The notes under the pieces were generated by a model that was given only the letters and a program-made list of their open reading frames with translations, had not been told where the DNA came from and ran no database searches. 64,000 bases of DNA from Crossaster papposus (lineage: Eukaryota; Echinodermata; Asteroidea; Velatida; Solasteridae), in contig JBAIAA010000433.1 in NCBI GenBank assembly GCA_037893245.1, forward strand, positions 1,240,001 to 1,304,000, written 5' to 3'. The position numbers and the translations under genes were made by a program. Below, one piece after another: positions 1 to 13,799 of this stretch. Numbering within the stretch: the stretch's first letter is position 1; each line of letters opens with the position of its first letter.

Positions 1-3000
1 ACCTATATGAATCAAAGATGGCGGCGCACTAAACTGTAGCGCGCCATTTTACGCGCCATTTTAGAACAGCAAGTCCACCGCATTTATTTCTTTGAAGTGG
101 TTACTGTATTTTAGGTAAATTTTCATTGTTTTGAGTCCCATTTTTCTCACCAAAGGCCCCAGTAAGTGCTATTAAAGGGTGCATGTGACTAAATCAGTGA
201 AAATGACTGCGCGCGAGCTCATTAATATTTTGTGATCCCTCCGGTAATGTTGAATAAGAGGTCCCTGGGGCCTATACATTGGACTGATTGTAGAAATAAT
301 ATTGTGGAAATCAAGAATTGGTGACCCGTGGCTTCCAACTCGGGGGATTTCGTTCACAGAAAAGACCAATACCAGGGTCTATTTCGCATAGAGGCGGGGG
401 GCTACATTAATACCTGGGCCCAGAGCTGGGCCACCAGTTTAGGGGTGGTTTGTGTGGAGGGGAGTATAACAAAAATGTATTTGGTCAACCCCCATAAATT
501 TGAAAATAAAATTGTTCTAGGAGTCTTAATCTTTGATTTCCAGTCAAAAAAATATGGCCACTCTACTCATGAGCGTCACCAGGCGGCGCTCTTTCTTTAA
601 TTTTTTGTGTTGGTTCCATTGAGCGCCGTATTTAGTGTAGTGGAACCTATATGAATCAAAGATGGCGGCGCACTAAACTGTAGCGCGCCATTTTACGCGC
701 CATTTTAGAACAGCAAGTCCACCGCATTTATTTCTTTGAAGTGGTTACTGTATTTTAGGTAAATTTTCATTGTTTTGAGTCCCATTTTTCTCACCAAAGG
801 CCCCAGTAAGTGCTATTAAAGGGTGCATGTGACTAAATCAGTGAAAATGACTGCGCGTGAGCTCATTAATATTTTGTGATCCCTCCGGTAATTTTGAATA
901 AGAGGTCCCTGGGGCCTATACATTGGACTGATTGTAGAAATAATATTGTGGAAATCAAGAATTGGTGACCCGTGGCTTCCAACTCGGGGGATTTCGTTCA
1001 CAGAAAAGACCAATACCAGGGTCTATTTCGCATAGAGGCGGGGGGCTACATTAATACCTGGGCCCAGAGCTGGGCCACCAGTTTAGGGGTGGTTTGTGTG
1101 GAGGGGAGTATAACAAAAATGTATTTGGTCAACCCCCATAAATTTGCAAAGAAAATTGTTCTAGGAGTCTTAATCTTTGATTTCCAGTCAAAAAAATATG
1201 GCCACTCTACTCATGAGCGTCACCAGGCGGTGCTCTTTCTTTAATGTTTTGTGTTGGTTCCAATGAGCGCCGTATTTAGTGTAGTGGAACCTATATGAAT
1301 CAAAGATGGCGGCGCACTAAACTGTAGCGCGCCATTTTACGCGCCATTTTAGAACAGCAAGTCCACCGCATTTATTTCTTTGAAGTGGTTACTGTATTTT
1401 AGGTAAATTTTCATTGTTTTGAGTCCCATTTTTCTCACCAAAGGCCCCAGTAAGTGCTATTAAAGGGTGCATGTGACTAAATCAGTGAAAATGACTGCGC
1501 GCGAGCTCATTAATATTTTGTGATCCCTCCGGTAATTTTGAATAAGAGGTCCCTGGGGCCTATACATTGGACTGATTGTAGAAATAATATTGTGGAAATC
1601 AAGAATTGGTGACCCGTGGCTTCCAACTCGGGGGATTTCGTTCACAGAAAAGACCAATACCAGGGTCTATTTCGCATAGAGGCGGGGGGCTACATTAATA
1701 CCTGGGCCCAGAGCTGGGCCACCAGTTTAGGGGTGGTTTGTGTGGAGGGGAGTATAACAAAAATGTATTTGGTCAACCCCCATAAATTTGAAAAGAAAAT
1801 TGTTCTAGGAGTCTTAATCTTTGATTTCCAGTCAAAAAAATATGGCCACTTTACTCATGAGCGTCACCAGGCGGCGCTCTTTCTTTAATTTTTTGTGTTG
1901 GTTACAATGAGCGCCGTATTTAGTGTAGTGGAACCTATATGAATCAAAGATGGCGGCGCACTAAACTGTAGCGCGCCATTTTACGCGCCATTTTAGAACA
2001 GCAAGTCCACCGCATTTATTTCTTTGAAGTGGTTACTGTATTTTAGGTAAATTTTCATTGTTTTGAGTCCCATTTTTCTCACTAAAGGCCCCAGTAAGTG
2101 CTATTAAAGGGTGCATGTGACTAAATCAGTGAAAATGACTGCGCGCGAGCTCATTAATATTTTGTGATCCCTCCGGTAATTTTGAATAAGAGGTCCCTGG
2201 GGCCTATACATTGGACTGATTGTAGAAATAATATTGTGGAAATCAAGAATTGGTGACCCGTGGCTTCCAACTCGGGGGATTTCGTTCACAGAAAAGACCA
2301 ATACCAGGGTCTATTTCGCATAGAGGCGGGGGGCTACATTAATACCTGGGCCCAGAGCTGGGCCACCAGTTTAGGGGTGGTTTGTGTGGAGGGGAGTATA
2401 ACAAAAATGTATTTGGTCAACCCCCATAAATTTGAAAAGAAAATTGTTCTAGGAGTCTTAATCTTTGATTTCCAGTCAAAAAAATATGGCCACTCTACTC
2501 ATGAGCGTCACCAGGCGGTGCTCTTTCTTTAATGTTTTGTGTTGGTTCCAATGAGCGCCGTATTTAGTGTAGTGGAACCTATATGAATCAAAGATGGCGG
2601 CGCACTAAACTGTAGCGCGCAATTTTACGCGCCATTTTAGAACAGCAAGTCCACCGCATTTATTTGTTTGAAGTGGTTACTGTATTTTAGGTAAATTTTC
2701 ATTGTTTTGAGTCCCATTTTTCTCACCAAAGGCCCCAGTAAGTGCTATTAAAGGGTGCATGTGACTAAATCAGTGAAAATGACTGCGCGCGAGCTTATTA
2801 ATATTTTGTGATCCCTCCGGTAATTTTGAATAAGAGGTCCTTGGGGCCTATACATTGGACTGATTGTAGAAATAATATTGTGGAAATCAAGAATTGGTGA
2901 CCCGTGGCTTCCAACTCGGGGGATTTCGTTCACAGAAAAGACCAATACCAGGGTCTATTTCGCATAGAGGCGGGGGGCTACATTAATACCTGGGCCCAGA

Positions 3001-5460
3001 GCTGGGCCACCAGTTTAGGGGTGGTTTGTGTGGAGGGGAGTATAACAAAAATGTATTTGGTCAACCCCTATAAATTTGAAAAGAAAATTGTTCTAGGAGT
3101 CTTAATCTTTGATTTCCAGTCAAAAAAATATGGCCACTCTACTCATGAGCGTCACCAGGCGGCGCTCTTTCTTTTAATTTTTGTGTTGGTTACAATGAGC
3201 GCCGTATTTAGTGTAGTGGAACCTATATGAATCAAAGATGGCGGCGCACTAAACTGTAGCGCGCCATTTTACGCGCCATTTTAGAACAGCAAGTCCACCG
3301 CATTTATTTCTTTGAAGTGGTTACTGTATTTTAGGTAAATTTTCATTGTTTTGAGTCCCATTTTTCTCACCAAAGGCCCCAGTAAGTGCTATTAAAGGGT
3401 GCATGTGACTAAATCAGTGAAAATGACTGCGCGCGAGCTCATTAATATTTTGTGATCCCTCCGGTAATGTTGAATAAGAGGTCCCTGGGGCCTATACATT
3501 GGACTGATTGTAGAAATAATATTGTGGAAATCAAGAATTGGTGACCCGTGGCTTCCAACTCGGGGGATTTCGTTCACAGAAAAGACCAATACCAGGGTCT
3601 ATTTCGCATAGAGGCGGGGGGCTACATTAATACCTGGGCCCAGAGCTGGGCCACCAGTTTAGGGGTGGTTTGTGTGGAGGGGAGTATAACAAAAATGTAT
3701 TTGGTCAACCCCCATAAATTTGAAAATAAAATTGTTCTAGGAGTCTTAATCTTTGATTTCCAGTCAAAAAAATATGGCCACTCTACTCATGAGCGTCACC
3801 AGGCGGCGCTCTTTCTTTAATTTTTTGTGTTGGTTCCATTGAGCGCCGTATTTAGTGTAGTGGAACCTATATGAATCAAAGATGGCGGCGCACTAAACTG
3901 TAGCGCGCCATTTTACGCGCCATTTTAGAACAGCAAGTCCACCGCATTTATTTCTTTGAAGTGGTTACTGTATTTTAGGTAAATTTTCATTGTTTTGAGT
4001 CCCATTTTTCTCACCAAAGGCCCCAGTAAGTGCTATTAAAGGGTGCATGTGACTAAATCAGTGAAAATGACTGCGCGTGAGCTCATTAATATTTTGTGAT
4101 CCCTCCGGTAATTTTGAATAAGAGGTCCCTGGGGCCTATACATTGGACTGATTGTAGAAATAATATTGTGGAAATCAAGAATTGGTGACCCGTGGCTTCC
4201 AACTCGGGGGATTTCGTTCACAGAAAAGACCAATACCAGGGTCTATTTCGCATAGAGGCGGGGGGCTACATTAATACCTGGGCCCAGAGCTGGGCCACCA
4301 GTTTAGGGGTGGTTTGTGTGGAGGGGAGTATAACAAAAATGTATTTGGTCAACCCCCATAAATTTGCAAAGAAAATTGTTCTAGGAGTCTTAATCTTTGA
4401 TTTCCAGTCAAAAAAATATGGCCACTCTACTCATGAGCGTCACCAGGCGGTGCTCTTTCTTTAATGTTTTGTGTTGGTTCCAATGAGCGCCGTATTTAGT
4501 GTAGTGGAACCTATATGAATCAAAGATGGCGGCGCACTAAACTGTAGCGCGCCATTTTACGCGCCATTTTAGAACAGCAAGTCCACCGCATTTATTTCTT
4601 TGAAGTGGTTACTGTATTTTAGGTAAATTTTCATTGTTTTGAGTCCCATTTTTCTCACCAAAGGCCCCAGTAAGTGCTATTAAAGGGTGCATGTGACTAA
4701 ATCAGTGAAAATGACTGCGCGCGAGCTCATTAATATTTTGTGATCCCTCCGGTAATTTTGAATAAGAGGTCCCTGGGGCCTATACATTGGACTGATTGTA
4801 GAAATAATATTGTGGAAATCAAGAATTGGTGACCCGTGGCTTCCAACTCGGGGGATTTCGTTCACAGAAAAGACCAATACCAGGGTCTATTTCGCATAGA
4901 GGCGGGGGGCTACATTAATACCTGGGCCCAGAGCTGGGCCACCAGTTTAGGGGTGGTTTGTGTGGAGGGGAGTATAACAAAAATGTATTTGGTCAACCCC
5001 CATAAATTTGAAAAGAAAATTGTTCTAGGAGTCTTAATCTTTGATTTCCAGTCAAAAAAATATGGCCACTTTACTCATGAGCGTCACCAGGCGGCGCTCT
5101 TTCTTTAATTTTTTGTGTTGGTTACAATGAGCGCCGTATTTAGTGTAGTGGAACCTATATGAATCAAAGATGGCGGCGCACTAAACTGTAGCGCGCCATT
5201 TTACGCGCCATTTTAGAACAGCAAGTCCACCGCATTTATTTCTTTGAAGTGGTTACTGTATTTTAGGTAAATTTTCATTGTTTTGAGTCCCATTTTTCTC
5301 ACTAAAGGCCCCAGTAAGTGCTATTAAAGGGTGCATGTGACTAAATCAGTGAAAATGACTGCGCGCGAGCTCATTAATATTTTGTGATCCCTCCGGTAAT
5401 TTTGAATAAGAGGTCCCTGGGGCCTATACATTGGACTGATTGTAGAAATAATATTGTGGA
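1..5460. repeat. Higher-order duplication, 5-unit period (3,220 bp)
   Basis: Units 1-3 (1-1,932) and units 6-8 (3,221-5,152) share the same diagnostic variants in the same order. Units 1 and 6 both have GAAAATAAAATTG and a TTCCATTGAG end. Units 2 and 7 both have TTTGCAAAG, GCGTGAGC and GCGGTGCTC. Units 3 and 8 both have CACTTTACTC. The spacing is exactly 3,220 bp, or five units. The correspondence continues into units 4 and 9 (both CTCACTAAAGG) and then breaks down. Confidence 0.85.
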
Positions 5461-7730
5461 AATCAAGAATTGGTGACCCGTGGCTTCTAACTCGGGGGAT
5501 TTCGTTCACAGAAAAGACCAATACCAGGGTTTATTTCGCATAGAGGCGGGGGGCTACATTAATACCTGGGCCCAGAGCTGGGCCACCAGTTTAGGGGTGG
5601 TTTGTGTGGAGGGGAGTATAACAAAAATGTATTTGGTCAACCCCCATAAATTTGAAAAGAAAATTGTTCTAGGAGTCTTAATCTTTGATTTCCAGTCAAA
5701 AAAATATGGCCACTCTACTCATGAGCGTCACCAGGCGGCGCTCTTTCTTTAATTTGTTGTGTTGGTTACAATGAGCGCCGTATTTAGTGTAGTGGAACCA
5801 ATATGAATCAAAGATGGCGGCGCACTAAACTGTAGCGCGCCATTTTACGCGCCATTTTAGAACAGCAAGTCCACCGCATTTATTTCTTTGAAGTGGTTAC
5901 TGTATTTTAGGTAAATTTTCATTGTTTTGAGTCCCATTTTTCTCACCAAAGGCCCCAGTAAGTGCTATTAAAGGGTGCATGTGACTAAATCAGTGAAAAT
6001 GACTGCGCGTGAGCTCATTAATATTTTGTGATCCCTCTGGTAATTTTGAATAAGAGGTCCCTGGGGCCTATACATTGGACTGATTGTAGAAATAATATTG
6101 TGGAAATCAAGAATTGGTGACCCGTGGCTTCCAACTCGGGGGATTTCGTTCACAGAAAAGACCAATACCAGGGTCTATTTCGCATAGAGGCGGGGGGCTA
6201 CATTAATACCTGGGCCCAGAGCTGGGCCACCAGTTTAGGGGTGGTTTGTGTGGAGGGGAGTATAACAAAAATGTATTTGGTCAACCCCCATAAATTTGAA
6301 AAGAAAATTGTTCTAGGTGTCTTAATCTTTGATTTCCAGTCAAAAAAATATGGCCACTCTACTCATGAGCGTCACCAGGCGGCGCTCTTTCTTTAAATGT
6401 GTGTGTTGGTTACAATGAGCGCCGTATTTAGTGTAGTGGAACCTATAGGAATCAAAGATGGCGGCGCACTAAACTGTAGCGCGCCATTGTACGCGCCATT
6501 TTAGAACAGCAAGTCCACCGCATTTATTTCTTTGAAGTGGTTACTGTATTTTAGGTAAATTTTCATTGTTTTGAGTCCCATTTTTCTCACCAAAGGTCCA
6601 AGTAAGTGCTATTAAAGGGTGCATGTGACTAAATCAGTGAAAATGACTGCGCGCGAGCTCATTAATATTTTGTGATCCCTCCGGTAATTTTGAATAAGAG
6701 GTCCCTGGGGCCTATACATTGGACTGATTGTAGAAATAATATTGTGGAAATCAAGAATTGGTGACCCGTGGCTTTCAACTCGGGGGATTTCGTTCACAAA
6801 AAAGACCAATACGAGGGTCTATTTCGCATAGAGGCGGGGGGCTACATTAATACCTGGGCCCAGAGCTGGGCCACCAGTTTAGGGGTGGTTTGTGTGGAGG
6901 GGAGTATAACAAAAATGTATTTGGTCAACCCCCATAAATTTGAAAAGAAAATTGTTCTAGGAGTCTTAATCTTTGATTTCCAGTCAACAAAATATGGCCA
7001 CTCTACTCATGAGCGTCACCAGGCGGCGCTCTTTCTTTTAATTTTTGTGTTGGTTACAATGAGCGCCGTGTTTAGTGTAGTGGAACCTATATGAATCAAA
7101 GATGGCGGCGCACTAAACTGTAGCGCGCCATTTTACGCGCCATTTTAGAACAGCAAGTCCACCGCATTTATTTCTTTGAAGTGGTTACTGTATTTTAGGT
7201 AAATTTTCATTGTTTTGAGTCCCATTTTTCTCACCAAAGGCCCCAGTAAGTGCTATTAAAGGGTGCATGTGACTAAATCAGTGAAAATGACTGCGCGCGA
7301 GCTCATTAATATTTTGTGATCCCTCCGGTAAATTTGAATAAGAGGTCCCTGGGGCCTATACATTGGACTGATTGTAGAAATAATATTGTGGAAATCAAGA
7401 ATTGGTGACCCGTGGCTTCCAACTCGGGGGATTTCGTTCACAGAAAAGACCAATACCAGGGTCTATTTCGCATAGAGGCGGGGGGCTACATTAATACCTG
7501 GGCCCAGAGCTGGGCCACCAGTTTAGGGGTGGTTTGTGTGGAGGGGAGTATAACAAAAATGTATTTGGTCAACCCCCATAAATTTGAAAAGAAAATTGTT
7601 CTAGGTGTCTTAATCTTTGATTTCCAGTCAAAAAAATATGGCCACTCTACTCATGAGCGTCACCAGGCGGCGCTCTTTCTTTAAATGTGTGTGTTGGTTA
7701 CAATGAGCGCCGTATTTAGTGTAGTGGAAC

Positions 7731-7993
7731 CACTGACCTCAACACCTGGACGGATCATTGTCCATATGCTGCTGTGCTAACACTTGAAGTCGGCGCGAAC
7801 TGGAAGTGCAACATGGCGTCACTGCTGTGAGCCAATGAAATGTCCAGTTGTAGAGGTCAGTGGATTTACCAACCAACCGAACTCTACACCTGGACATTTC
7901 ATTGGCTCACAGCAGTGACGCCATGTTGCACTTCTCTGCATGCCGACTTCAAAATGAAACAATGGATGATCTGTCCATGTATAGAGGTCAGTG
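7731..7993. mobile_element. 263-bp foldback/MITE, hAT- or P-like by target duplication
   Basis: The element begins CACTGACCTC and ends GAGGTCAGTG, a perfect 10-bp terminal inverted repeat extending imperfectly inward. It is flanked by the exact 8-bp direct repeat AGTGGAAC (7,723-7,730 and 7,994-8,001). It interrupts a satellite unit cleanly: unit spacing here is 915 = 644 + 263 + 8. The interior is strongly self-complementary around CAACATGGCGTCACTGCTG. The left 132 bp (7,731-7,862) looks like a complete palindromic element by itself, with a second half fused on after GATTTACC. No coding capacity. An 8-bp duplication fits hAT or P superfamilies; the terminus does not decide between them. Confidence 0.85.
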
Positions 7994-10900
7994 AGTGGAA
8001 CCTATAGGAATCAAAGATGGCGGCGCACTAAACTGTAGCGCGCCATTTTACGCGCCATTTTAGAACAGCAAGTCCACCGCATTTATTTGTTTGAAGTGGT
8101 TACTGTATTTTAGGTAAATTTTCATTGTTTTGAGTCCCATTTTTCTCACCAAAGGCCCCAGTAAGTGCTATTAAAGGGTGCATGTGACTAAATCAGTGAA
8201 AATAACTGCGCGCGAGCTCATTAATATTTTGTGATCCCTCCGGTAATTTTGAATAAGAGGTCCCTGGGGCCTATACATTGGACTGATTGTAGAAATAATA
8301 TTGTGGAAATCAAGAATTGGTGACCCGTGGCTTCCAACTCGGGGGATTTCGTTCACAGAAAAGACCAATACCAGGGTCTATTTCGCATAGAGGCGGGGGG
8401 CTACATTAATACCTGGGCCCAGAGCTGGGCCACCAGTTTAGGGGTGGTTTGTGTGGAGGGGAGTATAACAAAAATGTATTTGGTCAACCCCCATAAATTT
8501 GAAAAGAAAATTGTTCTAGGAGTCTTAATCTTTGATTTCCAGTCAACAAAATATGGCCACTCTACTCATGAGCGTCACCAGGCGGCGCTCTTTCTTTTAA
8601 TTTTTGTGTTGGTTACAATGAGCGCCGTATTTAGTGTAGTGGAACCTATATGAATCAAAGATGGCGGCGCACTAAACTGTAGCGCGCCATTTTACGCGCC
8701 ATTTTAGAACAGCAAGTCCACCGCATTTATTTCTTTGAAGTGGTTACTGTATTTTAGGTAAATTTTCATTGTTTTGAGTCCCATTTTTCTCACCAAAGGC
8801 CCCAGTAAGTGCTATTAAAGGGTGCATGTGACTAAATTAGTGAAAATGACTGCGCGCGAGCTCATTAATATTTTGTGATCCCTCCGGTAAATTTGAATAA
8901 GAGGTCCCTGGGGCCTATACATTGGACTGATTGTAGAAATAATATTGTGGAAATCAAGAATTGGTGACCCGTGGCTTCCAACTCGGGGGATTTCGTTCAC
9001 AGAAAAGACCAATACCAGGGTCTATTTCGCATAGAGGCGGGGGGCTACATTAATACCTGGGCCCAGAGCTGGGCCACCAGTTTAGGGGTGGTTTGTGTGG
9101 AGGGGAGTATAACAAAAATGTATTTGGTCAACCCCCATAAATTTGAAAAGAAAATTGTTCTAGGTGTCTTAATCTTTGATTTCCAGTCAAAAAAATATGG
9201 CCACTCTACTCATGAGCGTCACCAGGCGGCGCTCTTTCTTTAAATGTGTGTGTTGGTTACAATGAGCGCCGTATTTAGTGTAGTGGAACCTATAGGAATC
9301 AAAGATGGCGGCGCACTAAACTGTAGCGCGCCATTGTACGCGCCATTTTAGAACAGCAAGTCCACCGCATTTATTTGTTTGAAGTGGTTACTGTATTTTA
9401 GGTAAATTTTCATTGTTTTGAGTCCCATTTTTCTCACCAAAGGTCCAAGTAAGTGCTATTAAAGGGTGCATGTGACTAAATCAGTGAAAATGACTGCGCG
9501 CGAGCTCATTAATATTTTGTGATCCCTCCGGTAATTTTGAATAAGAGGTCCCTGGGGCCTATACATTGGACTGATTGTAGAAATAATATTGTGGAAATCA
9601 AGAATTGGTGACCCGTGGCTTTCAACTCGGGGGATTTCGTTCACAAAAAAGACCAATACGAGGGTCTATTTCGCATAGAGGCGGGGGGCTACATTAATAC
9701 CTGGGCCCAGAGCTGGGCCACCAGTTTAGGGGTGGTTTGTGTGGAGGGGAGTATAACAAAAATGTATTTGGTCAACCCCCATAAATTTGAAAAGAAAATT
9801 GTTCTAGGAGTCTTAATCTTTGATTTCCAGTCAAAAAAATATGGCCACTCTACTCATGAGCGTCACCAGGCGGCGCTCTTTCTTTAATTTTTTGTGTTGG
9901 TTACAATGAGCGCCGTATTTAGTGTAGTGGAACCTATATGAATCAAAGATGGCGGCGCACTAAACTGTAGCGCGCCATTTTACGCGCCATTTTAGAACAG
10001 CAAGTCCACCGCATTTATTTGTTTGAAGTGGTTACTGTATTTTAGGTAAATTTTCATTGTTTTGAGTCCCATTTTTCTCACCAAAGGCCCCAGTAAGTGC
10101 TATTAAAGGGTGCATGTGACTAAATCAGTGAAAATAACTGCGCGCGAGCTCATTAATATTTTGTGATCCCTCCGGTAATTTTGAATAAGAGGTCCCTGGG
10201 GCCTATACATTGGACTGATTGTAGAAATAATATTGTGGAAATCAAGAATTGGTGACCCGTGGCTTCCAACTCGGGGGATTTCGTTCACAGAAAAGACCAA
10301 TACCAGGGTCTATTTCGCATAGAGGCGGGGGGCTACATTAATACCTGGGCCCAGAGCTGGGCCACCAGTTTAGGGGTGGTTTGTGTGGAGGGGAGTATAA
10401 CAAAAATGTATTTGGTCAACCCCCATAAATTTGAAAAGAAAATTGTTCTAGGAGTCTTAATCTTTGATTTCCAGTCAACAAAATATGGCCACTCTACTCA
10501 TGAGCGTCACCAGGCGGCGCTCTTTCTTTTAATTTTTGTGTTGGTTACAATGAGCGCCGTATTTAGTGTAGTGGAACCTATATGAATCAAAGATGGCGGC
10601 GCACTAAACTGTAGCGCGCCATTGTACGCGCCATTTTAGAACAGCAAGTCCACCGCATTTATTTCTTTGAAGTGGTTACTGTATTTTAGGTAAATTTTCA
10701 TTGTTTTGAGTCCCATTTTTCTCACCAAAGGCCCCTGTAAGTGCTATTAAAGGGTGCATGTGACTAAATCAGTGAAAATGACTGCGCGCGAGCTCATTAA
10801 TATTTTGTGATCCCTCCGGTAATTTTGAATAAGAGGTCCCTGGGGCCTATACATTGGACTGATTGTAGAAATAATATTGTGGAAATCAAGAATTGGTGAC

Positions 10901-13799
10901 CCGTGGCTTCCAACTCGGGGGATTTCGTTCACAGAAAAGACCAATACCAGGGTCTATTTCGCATAGAGGCGGGGGGCTACATTAATACCTGGGCCCAGAG
11001 CTGGGCCACCAGTTTAGGGGTGGTTTGTGTGGAGGGGAGTATAACAAAAATGTATTTGGTCAACCCCCATAAATTTGAAAAGAAAATTGTTCTAGGAGTC
11101 TTAATCTTTGATTTCCAGTCAAAAAAATATGGCCACTCTACTCATGAGCGTCACCAGGCGGCGCTCTTTCTTTTAATTTTTGTGTTGGTTACAATGAGCG
11201 CCGTATTTAGTGTAGTGGAACCTATATGAATCAAAGATGGCGGCGCACTAAACTGTAGCGCGCCATTTTACGCGCCATTTTAGAACAGCAAGTCCACCGC
11301 ATTTATTTCTTTGAAGTGGTTACTGTATTTTAGGTAAATTTTCATTGTTTTGAGTCCCATTTTTCTCACCAAAGGCCCCATTAAGTGCTATTAAAGGGTG
11401 CATGTGACTAAATCAGTGAAAATGACTGCGCGCGAGCTCATTACTATTTTGTGATCCCTCCGGTAAATTTGAATAAGAGGTCCCTGGGGCCTATACATTG
11501 GACTGATTGTAGAAATAATATTGTGGAAATCAAGAATTGGTGACCCGTGGCTTCCAACTCGGGGGATTTCGTTCACAGAAAAGACCAATACCAGGGTCTA
11601 TTTCGCATAGAGGCGGGGGGCTACATTAATACCTGGGCCCAGAGCTGGGCCACCAGTTTAGGGGTGGTTTGTGTGGAGGGGAGTATAACAAAAATGTATT
11701 TGGTCAACCCCCATAAATTTGAAAAGAAAATTGTTCTAGGTGTCTTAATCTTTGATTTCCAGTCAAAAAAATATGGCCACTCTACTCATGAGCGTCACCA
11801 GGCGGCGCTCTTTCTTTAAATGTGTGTGTTGGTTACAATGAGCGCCGTATTTAGTGTAGTGGAACCTATAGGAATCAAAGATGGCGGCGCACTAAACTGT
11901 AGCGCGCCATTTTACGCGCCATTTTAGAACAGCAAGTCCACCGCATTTATTTGTTTGAAGTGGTTACTGTATTTTAGGTAAATTTTCATTGTTTTGAGTC
12001 CCATTTTTCTCACCAAAGGTCCAAGTAAGTGCTATTAAAGGGTGCATGTGACTAAATCAGTGAAAATGACTGCGCGCGAGCTCATTAATATTTTGTGATC
12101 CCTCCGATAATTTTGAATAAGAGGTCCATGGGGCCTATACATTGGACTGATTGTAGAAATAATATTGTGGAAATCAAGAATTGGTGACCCGTGGCTTCCA
12201 ACTCGGGGGATTTCGTTCACAGAACAGACTAATACCAGGGTCTATTTCGCATAGAGGCGGGGGGCTACATTAATACCTGGGCCCAGAGCTGGGCCACCAG
12301 TTTAGGGGTGGTTTGTGTGGAGGGGAGTATAACAAAAATGTATTTGGTCAACCCCCATAAATTTGAAAAGAAAATTGTTCTAGGAGTCTTAATCTTTGAT
12401 TTCCAGTCAACAAAATATGGCCACTCTACTCATGAGCGTCACCAGGCGGCGCTCTTTCTTTTAATTTTTGTGTTGGTTACAATGAGCGCCGTGTTTAGTG
12501 TAGTGGAACCTATATGAATCAAAGATGGCGGCGCACTAAACTGTAGCGCGCCATTTTACGCGCCATTTTAGAACAGCAAGTCCACCGCATTTATTTGTTT
12601 GAAGTGGTTACTGTATTTTAGGTAAATTTTCATTGTTTTGAGTCCCATTTTTCTCACCAAAGGCCCCAGTAAGTGCTATTAAAGGGTGCATGTGACTAAA
12701 TCAGTGAAAATGACTGCGCGCGAGCTCATTAATATTTTGTGATCCCTCCGGTAATTTTGAATAAGAGGTCCCTGGGGCCTATACATTGGACTGATTGTAG
12801 AAATAATATTGTGGAAATCAAGAATTGGTGACCCGTGGCTTCCAACTCGGGGGATTTCGTTCACAGAAAAGACCAATACCAGGGTCTATTTCGCATAGAG
12901 GCGGGGGGCTACATTAATACCTGGGCCCAGAGCTGGGCCACCAGTTTAGGGGTGGTTTGTGTGGAGGGGAGTATAACAAAAATGTATTTGGTCAACCCCC
13001 ATAAATTTGAAAAGAAAATTGTTCTAGGAGTCTTAATCTTTGATTTCCAGTCAAAAAAATATGGCCACTCCACTCATGAGCGTCACCAGGCGGCGCTCTT
13101 TCTTTTAATTTTTGTGTTGGTTACAATGAGCGCCGTATTTAGTGTAGTGGAACCTATATGAATCAAAGATGGCGGCGCACTAAACTGTAGCGCGCCATTT
13201 TACGCGCCATTTTAGAACAGCAAGTTCACCGCATTTATTTGTTTGAAGTGGTTACTGTATTTTAGGTAAATTTTCATTGTTTTGAGTCCCATTTTTCTCA
13301 CCAAAGGCCCCAGTAAGTGCTATTAAAGGGTGCATGTGACTAAATCAGTGAAAATGACTGCGCGCGAGCTCATTAATATTTTGTGATCCCTCCGGTAATT
13401 TTGAATAAGAGGTCCCTGGGGCCTATACATTGGACTGATTGTAGAAATAATATTGTGGAAATCAAGAATTGGTGACCCGTGGCTTCCAACTCGGGGGATT
13501 TCGTTCACAGAAAAGACCAATACCAGGGTCTATTTCGCATAGAGGCGGGGGGCTACATTAATACCTGGGCCCAGAGCTGGGCCACCAGTTTAGGGGTGGT
13601 TTGTGTGGAGGGGAGTATAACAAAAATGTATTTGGTCAACCCCCATAAATTTGAAAAGAAAATTGTTCTAGGAGTCTTAATCTTTGATTTCCAGTCAAAA
13701 AAATATGGCCACTCTACTCATGAGCGTCACCAGGCGGCGCTCTTTCTTTTAATTTTTGTGTTGGTTACAATGAGCGCCGTATTTAGTGTAGTGGAACCT

